A stretch of 64,000 nucleotides of DNA, from the NCBI GenBank assembly GCA_029266615.1, contig JAQSWN010000001.1, forward strand, positions 1-64,000, given 5' to 3'. The DNA comes from Polyangiaceae bacterium (GTDB lineage Bacteria; Myxococcota_A; Polyangia; Polyangiales; Polyangiaceae). Below, one piece after another: positions 10,064 through 18,207 of this stretch. Both the position numbers and the translations under genes were made by a program. The notes beneath the pieces are model-generated. The model saw nothing but the letters and a program-made list of their open reading frames with translations. It was not told the origin of the DNA and did not search any database. Position 1 is the first letter of the stretch, and each line of letters starts with the position of its first letter.

Positions 10064-11716
10064 GTGCACGAGCAGAGTGGAACCCACCCCCGTCCCCGAT
10101 GTAGCGAGGTAGGACCCTTAACGAAATTCGAAGAAAAAAACGCCGGACCAGCGACCTCGATCCAAAGTAGTGTGAAGGACCGAGGGTCGCTGGAGGTCCT
10201 GCCTCGCTCATTACCCATGCCTACCGGAAGCACTTCACTCAACGCGGGCGACACGCTCGGTAGCTATCAGCTGCTCATTCCCATCGGCGAAGGCGGCATG
10301 GGTCGGGTCTGGGTCGCTCGCGAAAGAGAGACGGGCGCGTTCGCGCGCTACGTCGCGATCAAGACCGCGCTCGCTGAGTACTCTTCGAATCAGAAGTTCT
10401 GGACGGCGCTGGTAGACGAAGCGCACATCGCTTCCAGCCTGCGCCACCCGAACGTGTGCGTGATTCACGCGGTCGAGACCGAGGGCACGGTCGTGTACCT
10501 CGTGATGGACTGGTCGGACGCCGGCTCTTTGCGAGAAGTGCTGGACGGCGCGGAAGGCGAGCGCATTGCGCCTTCGGTCGCCGCTCGCATCATCGCCTCC
10601 GTGTGCGCGGGCCTTCACGCCGCGCACGAGCTGAAGGACGAGCACGGCGCCGCGCTCGGCGTCGTTCACCGCGACGTCTCCCCGCAGAACATCCTGCTGT
10701 CGACGTCCGGTCAGGTGAAGGTGGCGGACTTCGGCGTCGCCAAAGCGCGCGGCCAGCTGCAGGAAGCGACGCGCACGGGCGAGCTCAAAGGCAAGCTCAG
10801 CTACATGGCGCCCGAGCAGGTCACGCTCAAAGCGTTCGATCGTCGGGCGGACATCTTTGCGCTCGGCTGTGTGCTGTACGAGGCGACGCTCGGCAAGCGG
10901 CCGTTCCACGGGAACGATGCGCTCGCCACCCTGTACTCGCTCTTGGAGCAACCGCTCACCAAGCCTTCGGAGCTGGACCCGAACTACCCCGAGGGGCTCG
11001 AGCAGGTCGTCTTGAAGGCGCTCGCGCGTGAGCCGGGCGATCGCTACCAAACGGCGGAAGAGCTCGGCTACGCGCTCGAGTCGTGGTTGGGAGCGACGCG
11101 AACCATCGTGACGGAAGCGAACGTCGCGCAGCTCATTCGGGAGACGCTGGGTGAGCAAATCAAGGAGCGAAAGCTCTTGCTCGACGAAACGGTTCGTCGC
11201 TTGGACGCGGGCGAGCTGCTGGAGGACGAGTTAGGCCATACGTCTTCCGCGCCGACCCAGCTCGGCATGTCGACGCAAACCGGCGGAAGTCAACTTGCCA
11301 AGCGGAGCTCGGCGCCGCTCTTCGTGGGGGCGACGCTCCTCGCCGCCGCTGGTGCCGCGCTCTGGTTCGGCGTCGGTCGCGGTGAACGCCCGGCGGCCGT
11401 GCCGGAGCCGCCCGTCGCGTCGTCCCCGGTGATCCCCGCCGCCGTCGCCTCACCCCCGCCTGTGGTTCCGCACGCTCCCGCCGCGCCCAGCGTGGAGCCC
11501 CGTGCCGCGCAGGAGCCGGACGGCGTGACACGCTCGCCGAACGGCAAAGCGCGCCCGCCGCGCGTCGTAGCTGGCCGTCCCCCAGCGGCTCAGCCCGCAG
11601 GAGCCGCTCCGGCTGCACAAGCGCCGGCGCCGCCCACACGCGCTCCAGGAGAGCTTCCCACTGTCATCGAAAAAGCGCCGCGCTCCCTCGACGCCGACAA
11701 CCCGTTCGCCAAATAA
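10064..11716 (+). CDS. Serine/threonine protein kinase (start possibly ATG 10217)
   Basis: YQLLIPIGEGGMGRVW, VAIKTA, HRDVSPQNIL, DFGVAK, APEQ; TM LFVGATLLAAAGAALWFGV; ends LDADNPFAK. Confidence 0.95.
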   Translation: MHEQSGTHPRPRCSEVGPLTKFEEKNAGPATSIQSSVKDRGSLEVLPRSLPMPTGSTSLNAGDTLGSYQLLIPIGEGGMGRVWVARERETGAFARYVAIKTALAEYSSNQKFWTALVDEAHIASSLRHPNVCVIHAVETEGTVVYLVMDWSDAGSLREVLDGAEGERIAPSVAARIIASVCAGLHAAHELKDEHGAALGVVHRDVSPQNILLSTSGQVKVADFGVAKARGQLQEATRTGELKGKLSYMAPEQVTLKAFDRRADIFALGCVLYEATLGKRPFHGNDALATLYSLLEQPLTKPSELDPNYPEGLEQVVLKALAREPGDRYQTAEELGYALESWLGATRTIVTEANVAQLIRETLGEQIKERKLLLDETVRRLDAGELLEDELGHTSSAPTQLGMSTQTGGSQLAKRSSAPLFVGATLLAAAGAALWFGVGRGERPAAVPEPPVASSPVIPAAVASPPPVVPHAPAAPSVEPRAAQEPDGVTRSPNGKARPPRVVAGRPPAAQPAGAAPAAQAPAPPTRAPGELPTVIEKAPRSLDADNPFAK

Positions 11717-11719
11717 GCC

Positions 11720-12745
11720 ATGACTCACACGCTTCGACGCATTCACCTTGGTCTTTGGCTCAGCGGGGCTCTCACGGTTTCCGCTTCCGCTTGGGCGGCC
11801 GAGCCGGCGACGCCCGCTGGTCCCACGCCTCCGAGCGGTACGGCCGCGCCGGAAGACAAGCCCTCCCCCGCCGCGGTGGAAGAAGCGGGCCGTCGCTACG
11901 ACCGCGGCCTCAAGTTCTATTCGGAGGGCGACTACCGCCTAGCCGTCATCGAGTTCGAGCGCACCTACGAGCTCGTGCCGGACTACCGCGTGCTCTACAA
12001 TATCGGCCAGGTCCGAATTCAGCTGGGGGACTACGCGCGCGCGCGTAAGGCGCTGGAACGCTACCTCAAAGAGGGCATAGGGCAGCTCAAGCCCGAGCGC
12101 GAGAAAGCCGTGCACGCGGATCTCGAGATGCTCGAGAGCCGTACCGCCACCTTGCGCATCAACTGCAGCGAGGCCGGAGCAGACGTGCTCGTGGACGGCG
12201 AGGCGGTCGGCACTACTCCCCTCCCCGAGGCCGTGCTCATGAACGCAGGCGAGCACAACATCGAGCTGCGCAAGCTCGGCTTCCGCTCCCAAACGCTCCG
12301 CCGTACCCTCGCTGGTAGCGACGCGAGCGAGTTGGACGTCAAGCTCGAGGCGGTGCCGGTCGCCGCGCCCGCCGCGGCGTTGTCACCCGTCACGGCACCT
12401 CCTGTCGCGCCGCGTTCGACGACGCCTATGTGGATCGGTTGGAGCGTCACCGGTGGTCTCGCCGCCGGCGCGATCGTGACGGGCGTGCTTGGCAATCGCG
12501 CCGCGGACGACCTGGAAGAAGCGCGCGGTCAAAAGGACGTGAGCGCCGCCTCGCTGAAGTCGGATAGCAACAAGGCGAAGATGCTGCTCATCACGAGCGA
12601 CGCGCTGGCTGCCGCCGCCGTCATCACGGGCGGTATCTCGCTGTACCTCACGCTCAAGAGCCCGAGCCGTGACGAGCCTCGTGACAGCGCGCGCATCGGC
12701 CTCAGTGTGGCGCCGGGTGGCTTGCGGCTCGTCGGCACGTACTGA
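11720..12745 (+). CDS. TPR + PEGA domain membrane protein
   Basis: Signal peptide; RGLKFYSEGDYRLAVIEFERTYEL.PDYRVLYNIGQ TPR; ADVLVDGEAVGTTPLPEAVLMNAGEHNIELRKLGF PEGA; two hydrophobic segments. Confidence 0.85.
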   Translation: MTHTLRRIHLGLWLSGALTVSASAWAAEPATPAGPTPPSGTAAPEDKPSPAAVEEAGRRYDRGLKFYSEGDYRLAVIEFERTYELVPDYRVLYNIGQVRIQLGDYARARKALERYLKEGIGQLKPEREKAVHADLEMLESRTATLRINCSEAGADVLVDGEAVGTTPLPEAVLMNAGEHNIELRKLGFRSQTLRRTLAGSDASELDVKLEAVPVAAPAAALSPVTAPPVAPRSTTPMWIGWSVTGGLAAGAIVTGVLGNRAADDLEEARGQKDVSAASLKSDSNKAKMLLITSDALAAAAVITGGISLYLTLKSPSRDEPRDSARIGLSVAPGGLRLVGTY

Positions 12746-12761
12746 GGCGGCCGTCGCCTCA
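12743..12761 (+). terminator. Hairpin TGAGGCG-gccgt-CGCCTCA overlapping stop of TPR/PEGA gene
   Basis: Perfect 7-bp stem, only a short T run follows (GTTTCGT). Confidence 0.4.
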
Positions 12762-12852
12762 GTTTCGTCCGTGGCCTTTCGGGCCCAGTCGACGGGATGG
12801 ATGCGGCGGCAGCCGAGGCGACGCCCCTGACGCGCGTGCCAGGAGACGAGAC

Positions 12853-13326
12853 GTGAAGCCGAGACTCGTTACCGTATTGTGTCTCTGGACATGCGTGGGT
12901 GGATGCAGCGGCGCCCCAGCAGGGGAAGCGGGCGTACCGTCTGCCGATACGCTCCCTGCGTGCGAGTCCCCTCAGCAAGCCGGATGTGCCGAGTGCTGCG
13001 TGGAGCAAGCTGGGCCCGAAGCTTCTGATCAGAGCTGCTACCGGCGCACGGCTTCGGACCTCCGCTCACGGCGAGCAAGCGGCGTCGAGTACGCGGAGGC
13101 TGCGACCTTCCTCAACGTTGGCCAATGCCCGGCCACGTGCCGCCAGTGCGCCGCGTGCACGCGAGACCGCAAGAAGAGCTACCAGCAGCTTCTCTCGAAG
13201 GGCTGTGACTGCTTGGACCCGTTCGTACGCGAAACGGCTCGTAGCATCGACCCCTGCTTCAGCGACGGGTGCGGCTGTATTTGTAGCCGGCTGAGCGAGC
13301 TGAGCGAGTGCGGACCGCCCTTCTGA
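12853..13326 (+). CDS. Cys-rich lipoprotein of unknown function
   Basis: Lipobox-like VGGCSG; about 20 Cys in 157 aa. Confidence 0.65.
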   Translation: MKPRLVTVLCLWTCVGGCSGAPAGEAGVPSADTLPACESPQQAGCAECCVEQAGPEASDQSCYRRTASDLRSRRASGVEYAEAATFLNVGQCPATCRQCAACTRDRKKSYQQLLSKGCDCLDPFVRETARSIDPCFSDGCGCICSRLSELSECGPPF

Positions 13327-13664
13327 GCGTGGGCGCAGAAACTGCTGACCCGCGAGCCCCCCGGAAGACTTGGTAAACACTCCTGCCGCTGCCGTGGGAC
13401 AAGCGCGCCGCTGCGTCGTCTTTTCTCGACCCCGGGTGGAAGGAGAGCTTCGCCGCGCGACATACGTCAGCACCGGGCTCCTTGGCGTGCTCGCGCGTCA
13501 TGCACCACCAGGTTCGAACCATGCCGCGATCACTCCGAAAGCCGGCAAGTGTCTCTAGGACGCTCGCTGATTCAGTTCGACCACGAATTTTGTCATCGCG
13601 CCCACACGGAAATGAGCTCGCGAGCCCCTTCCTCACTGAGCGGATAAGCGCTGCGGAGTCCCTC

Positions 13665-14855
13665 ATGAGCTTTGCTACGAAATGTCTCGGTTCGATTTTG
13701 ATGCTGAGCTCGAGCTCTCTGGCATGCGGGTCCAAGCAGGACGGCGAGAGCGGGATTGGCGGCGTTGGATCTAGCAGCGGCGCCGGAACCGGGGCCACCG
13801 CCACCATGGGGATTGCGGGCTCCTTCAGCCTCGCCGGGAGCGCAGTCGCGGGCGGAACCGGCGCCGTAGAGCCGGGCGGCGCCTGCCAAGCCGTGACTGC
13901 CGGAGCCATGGTGCAGCCGGTGTTTCTCGTGTTCGCGTTCGACGTCTCCGGCAGCATGGGCAAGGGTGACGCGGAGTGGCACGACCAAAGCTTGAAGTGG
14001 GATCCCATCGTCGCCGCGACGAAATCCTTCTTCTCCGACGCGACATCGCAGGGCCTGTCCGCCTCGCTCAAGTTCTTCCCAGTAGCGGGAGGGGACGACC
14101 TGAGTTGTAGCGCGGTGACGTACGCCACTCCGGACGTCCCGATGACTCCGTTGCCGAGCGCCGCGTTCGCCGCCGCCCTCGACGCCAATACCCCGCAAAC
14201 AGAGGACGACTGGATCGGCGGCACTCCCACCGCTTTCGCGATTCGTGGCACGCAGGAGTACATTGCGGCCCAGCGAGCCGCTGCGCCGGGACGCTACGTC
14301 ACCGTGCTGGTGACCGACGGCTACCCGCAAGGTTGCGGTGGCGACGCCGACGAAATCGCGACCGTGGCGGAGGACGTGGCGAGCGCTCTGAGCAACGGTG
14401 TCGAGACGTACGTCATTGGTGTAGCGAATCCGCCCGTAAACGACGCGCCAGACGTCGTCACCAATCTTCAGCAAATCGCCGTCGCTGGCGGCACGGAGCG
14501 CGCGTTTCTGATCGACACGGGCAGCCCCACTGCGACCAGCGCCGCGTTCTTGGACGCCATTGACGAGATCCGAGGCGCCGCCATCTCCTGCAGCATCGAG
14601 ATACCGCAAGCTCCGGACGGGCGCGCGTTCGACAAGCAGAGGGTCAGAGTGACGTACACGACCGGCGCTGCGAGCCAAAGCGAACTGGTCTACGACGCCG
14701 GTTGCTCTCAGCCGAACAGCTGGCGCTACGACGACCCGCTCGCGCCCCGGCAGCTCATCTTGTGCGACGCCTCGTGTGAAACGGTTCGCGGAGACATTGC
14801 CGCTTCACTCGGAATCGAGTTTGCGTGTGAGCAGGTAATCGACATTCCGGAATGA
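13665..14855 (+). CDS. VWA domain lipoprotein with Gly/Ser linker
   Basis: SLACGS lipobox; FVFAFDVSGSMG MIDAS (DxSxS); VTVLVTDGYPQGC. Confidence 0.85.
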   Translation: MSFATKCLGSILMLSSSSLACGSKQDGESGIGGVGSSSGAGTGATATMGIAGSFSLAGSAVAGGTGAVEPGGACQAVTAGAMVQPVFLVFAFDVSGSMGKGDAEWHDQSLKWDPIVAATKSFFSDATSQGLSASLKFFPVAGGDDLSCSAVTYATPDVPMTPLPSAAFAAALDANTPQTEDDWIGGTPTAFAIRGTQEYIAAQRAAAPGRYVTVLVTDGYPQGCGGDADEIATVAEDVASALSNGVETYVIGVANPPVNDAPDVVTNLQQIAVAGGTERAFLIDTGSPTATSAAFLDAIDEIRGAAISCSIEIPQAPDGRAFDKQRVRVTYTTGAASQSELVYDAGCSQPNSWRYDDPLAPRQLILCDASCETVRGDIAASLGIEFACEQVIDIPE

Positions 14856-14989
14856 CCCGAGGAGTCTCGCCATTTCGACATCCGCATGCTGTGAAAACTA
14901 CGAAAGCTCGAGAAACCTCTCCCCTAATGCGCAACGCCATGACTCACTCTCGCGGATCACACACAACGCGCGACGCCGTAAACTCATCC

Positions 14990-16309
14990 ATGGCGTCCTC
15001 CCGTAGCGCTCGTCGAGCAACCTGTGCGTTGCTGCTCGCCTTCATCTGCGCATGCAGCGCCGAGGATAGTGGAGTATCGCCGGGTGGAAGCGCCGGCACC
15101 GGAGCCGGTGCGTCGAGCTCCAGCGGCGGAACGTCGCCAACTTCCGGACAGGCGGGCGTCGGCGCCGGAGGGACGAGCAGCGGAGCCGGCGGCCTTGCCG
15201 GCAACGCGGGCGGGACGAGCGTCGGCGGCAGTCCCGCGGCGGGCGCTGCGGGCAGCGGCGCCGGCGGGGTCAATACGGGTCAAGCCGGGGGCGGGAGCGG
15301 CGGCAGCGCAGCTGGCTCCGGCGGTATGAGCCCCGGAGGTACGAGCCCCGGAGGCATGAGCTCCGGCGGCGGCGGCAGCGGAAACACTGGCGGCGGCGGC
15401 GGCAGCTCCTGCGGCGTCCAACCCGTGACCCCGAATGCTCTGCCTGCGGTCCGCAACGTGCTCTGCTACCTCTACTCCATCAAGGGCAAGAACACGCTCT
15501 CAGGCGTCCAGGACTGCAGTTGGAGCCCGCAGGACGACATCGGGTACGTGCAGTCGAATACGGGCGTCTACCCGGCCATCATCGGTGGGGACTTTCTCTA
15601 TACGGACGCGGTGGGCACCGCCACCGCCGCCTGGAACGCGGGCAGCATCCCCATGATCCGCTATCATATGGGTCGCCCGGAGGATGCCGATAGCTACGAG
15701 TCGTCCTTGGCTACGACGGACCTCGCCGACACCCTGAAGGTGGGCTCGAGCCGCTATAACGGTTTGATCAAAAAGTTCGATCACGCCGTCAGCGAGCTCT
15801 TGCGGTTGCAAACCGCGGGCGTGGTGGTGCTGTGGGCGCCTTTTCACGAAGCGCAGCCGGGCGGCTGGTTCTGGTGGAGCAAGGGAACTGGAGAGCAGTA
15901 CCGCCAGCTGTGGAAGCTGATGTTCGACTACTTCGCGCAGAAAGGCGTCAAGAACGCGGTCTGGCTCATGCCCTTCAGTGGCGTCCCCTCCAACTCTTTT
16001 TACCCCGGCAACTCCATGGTGGACTTCGCCGGCCCAGATACGTACGGCGACTCTCAGCCGTTCGCTTCGATGTATCGAGCGGCGGTCACCGCGATCGGCA
16101 ACAGCACGATGCCCATCGCGTTGCACGAGACCGGGTACGTTCCGAACCCGCAAGACATGTTCGACGGCGGCCAGGCTCCCTACGTTCTTTTCAGCGTCTG
16201 GTGCTCGGGGGACTGGGTGCAAGACAAGAACAAGAACAGCGTGGCGGAGCTACGCACCGCGTACACCCACGAGCGCACCCTGAACCGCGGTGAGCTACCC
16301 AAGTTCTGA
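14990..16309 (+). CDS. Glycoside hydrolase family 26 (beta-mannanase-like) lipoprotein
   Basis: FICACSAED lipobox; Gly/Ser linker; WAPFHEAQPGGWFWW (acid/base) and IALHETG (nucleophile) motifs. Confidence 0.88.
   Translation: MASSRSARRATCALLLAFICACSAEDSGVSPGGSAGTGAGASSSSGGTSPTSGQAGVGAGGTSSGAGGLAGNAGGTSVGGSPAAGAAGSGAGGVNTGQAGGGSGGSAAGSGGMSPGGTSPGGMSSGGGGSGNTGGGGGSSCGVQPVTPNALPAVRNVLCYLYSIKGKNTLSGVQDCSWSPQDDIGYVQSNTGVYPAIIGGDFLYTDAVGTATAAWNAGSIPMIRYHMGRPEDADSYESSLATTDLADTLKVGSSRYNGLIKKFDHAVSELLRLQTAGVVVLWAPFHEAQPGGWFWWSKGTGEQYRQLWKLMFDYFAQKGVKNAVWLMPFSGVPSNSFYPGNSMVDFAGPDTYGDSQPFASMYRAAVTAIGNSTMPIALHETGYVPNPQDMFDGGQAPYVLFSVWCSGDWVQDKNKNSVAELRTAYTHERTLNRGELPKF
15070..15410 (+). repeat. Low-complexity Gly/Ser/Ala-rich linker in GH26 protein
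   Basis: GGSAGTGAGASSSSGGTS...GGGGSGNTGGGGGSS read directly. Confidence 0.85.
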
Positions 16310-16318
16310 GCGCAAACG

Positions 16319-16828
16319 ATGAAGCGGGTCGCGCTCTGCCTCTGGGTCGTCTTCATCTTGGCGGCCGTCGGTTTGCTCGTCGCCGGTCGTTCTTCCAAGC
16401 GCTCGGCGCCAAGGGCCGCTCACCCCCCTGTGGCCGCCTCGATGGCGGTCACGGCTTCGCGGCTCGAGGTTCGGAGTGCGGACAGCACGCCTACGACCGT
16501 GACGGTAAAGTCAGCCGTCGCAGCGGTGGGACCTCCCAATGAGCGTTCCATCATGAACGAGCTTCGGCAATTGGGCTCGAAGGATCCGCAGCTCTCCCTA
16601 CAGCTAGCGCGTCGAGGCAACGCGCAGTTTCCGAACACGGCAGATGCACCCGAGCGCGAGTGGTACGCGATCCGCGCGCTCGTGGACTCGGGTGATTTAA
16701 CGGAGGCAGTGGCGGCGGCGCGCCTGTTCGTGGAGGCGTTTCCGAACCATCCCTTGGCCCAGGACGTCGCGCGGCACTTACTCACTCATCCGCTGACGCA
16801 CCCGACCGAAGTCGGCTACGGCCAGTAG
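16319..16828 (+). CDS. Membrane-anchored TPR-like protein
   Basis: N-terminal TM VALCLWVVFILAAVGLLVAG; AREWYAIRALVDSGDLTEAVAAARLFVEAFPNHPLAQDV-type repeat. Confidence 0.6.
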   Translation: MKRVALCLWVVFILAAVGLLVAGRSSKRSAPRAAHPPVAASMAVTASRLEVRSADSTPTTVTVKSAVAAVGPPNERSIMNELRQLGSKDPQLSLQLARRGNAQFPNTADAPEREWYAIRALVDSGDLTEAVAAARLFVEAFPNHPLAQDVARHLLTHPLTHPTEVGYGQ

Positions 16829-16845
16829 CGGCCCGCCGGATTGCG

Positions 16846-17514
16846 TCAGCGGTTCTCGACGTGAATCGCGGCCCAGAGCGTCTCCGCAAAGCACACGATG
16901 CCGGAGACGGCGCCGAACTCGATGCGGTCGCACTCGAGCAGGTGGCGGAGCTTGCGCGGCTCCAAGCGCTGGCCGTTGACGGCAGTGTGATTGGTGCTGT
17001 CCGCGTCCGCGAGGCTAAACTCGCGCTCTTCATGCCGGGAGAACCAGGCATGGAGCTTGGAAACGCTACCGTCGCGCAGGACGATGTCGTTGTTGGTGGC
17101 GCGGCCCACGGTGACGCGATCGTGGGAGATACGGTCAGCGCTTTCGCGCTTGCGAAGGGGCAAGACGTAGTGCTTGCCGAGGCCGAGCTGCTCCCGAACG
17201 ATCGTCGCGCGGTCTTCCTCCGTGCGCTTGGCGGCGGCCAGGAGCGCGGCGACGGCATGCTTGTCCAACGCTTCCGTATGGTAGTCGAGCCGGCGCGCGG
17301 GGAGACCGGTGCGGCTGCCTTCGCCCGCGGCCGCCTTCAAGGCGTTCAATACCTCCCCCCCTTCTTCAACTCGGAGCACGAGCAAGAGCGTATCGGCGTA
17401 CTCAGCCGAAAACGTGGTCTTGCCGCGCGTGGACAGAGCGCGACTCACCTCTTCGGGCAGGAGCGACTTTGCCAGTTGAACGAGGGTCGACACGACAACT
17501 CCCGAGATTACCAC
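16846..17514 (-). CDS. FHA domain protein
   Basis: VTVGRATNNDIVLRDGSVSKLHAWFSRHEEREFSLADADSTNHTAVNGQ. Confidence 0.85.
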   Translation of the reverse strand: MVISGVVVSTLVQLAKSLLPEEVSRALSTRGKTTFSAEYADTLLLVLRVEEGGEVLNALKAAAGEGSRTGLPARRLDYHTEALDKHAVAALLAAAKRTEEDRATIVREQLGLGKHYVLPLRKRESADRISHDRVTVGRATNNDIVLRDGSVSKLHAWFSRHEEREFSLADADSTNHTAVNGQRLEPRKLRHLLECDRIEFGAVSGIVCFAETLWAAIHVENR

Positions 17515-17525
17515 GCCCTTAAGGG

Positions 17526-18164
17526 CTAGACCGGATCTTTGTGGCGGGCGGCGCGAAGCTCCAGCGCCCTCGAGAAGTCGCGCTTGGCGGCCGAAAGCCG
17601 CGAGTAAACCGTGTTCAGGTTCGTGGCCGTTGCCTCGGCGATTTCCGGAGCCGTCATTCCCTCTAGTTGGGACATGACGAAAACTGCGGCGTGCGTCTCG
17701 GGCAGCGTTTCCAGCAACTCGCGCACGATGAGCGCGGCTTGCCGGGCTTGCGCCTGCTCGAGTGGGCCGAGGGCCTGGTCAGCAACGAGCGCGTCCGGGT
17801 CGTCTACGACGGAGCTCGTGGAACGCCCAGCGCCCTTGCGCCGGCGAGTGCGACGGTAGTTGCCGACGACCCGTAGCAAAATGCCAAAGACCCAGGTCTT
17901 CACGGCGCAGCGCCCCTCGAACTGCTCGAGCTGGCGGTGCACGGCCACGAACACTTCCTGCACGACGTCGTCGATGGCGCTCGGCAGCACTCCCAACCGA
18001 CGCGCGCTGCGCCAAACGATCGGGAAGGTCTCGGCGTAGACGGCTTCGAACGTGGGGCGCACGGCAAGTGAGCCGGGCCGCTGCTCTCGTTCGAGCGAGC
18101 CTGGCTCGCGGCCTGGCTCAATCGCGGTGAGGGGCGCAGGAGGGCTGATGGTGATCGCTTGCAA
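17526..18164 (-). CDS. ECF-family RNA polymerase sigma factor
   Basis: FEAVYAETFPIVWRSARRLGV...IDDVVQEVFVAVHRQLEQFEGRCAVKTWVFGIL...EGMTAPEIAEATATNLNTVYSRLSAAKRDF. Confidence 0.93.
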   Translation of the reverse strand: MQAITISPPAPLTAIEPGREPGSLEREQRPGSLAVRPTFEAVYAETFPIVWRSARRLGVLPSAIDDVVQEVFVAVHRQLEQFEGRCAVKTWVFGILLRVVGNYRRTRRRKGAGRSTSSVVDDPDALVADQALGPLEQAQARQAALIVRELLETLPETHAAVFVMSQLEGMTAPEIAEATATNLNTVYSRLSAAKRDFSRALELRAARHKDPV

Positions 18165-18207
18165 GCGTGGTGTCGTCGAGCCCGCGTGTCGAGTCGCGGC
18201 GACCGGA

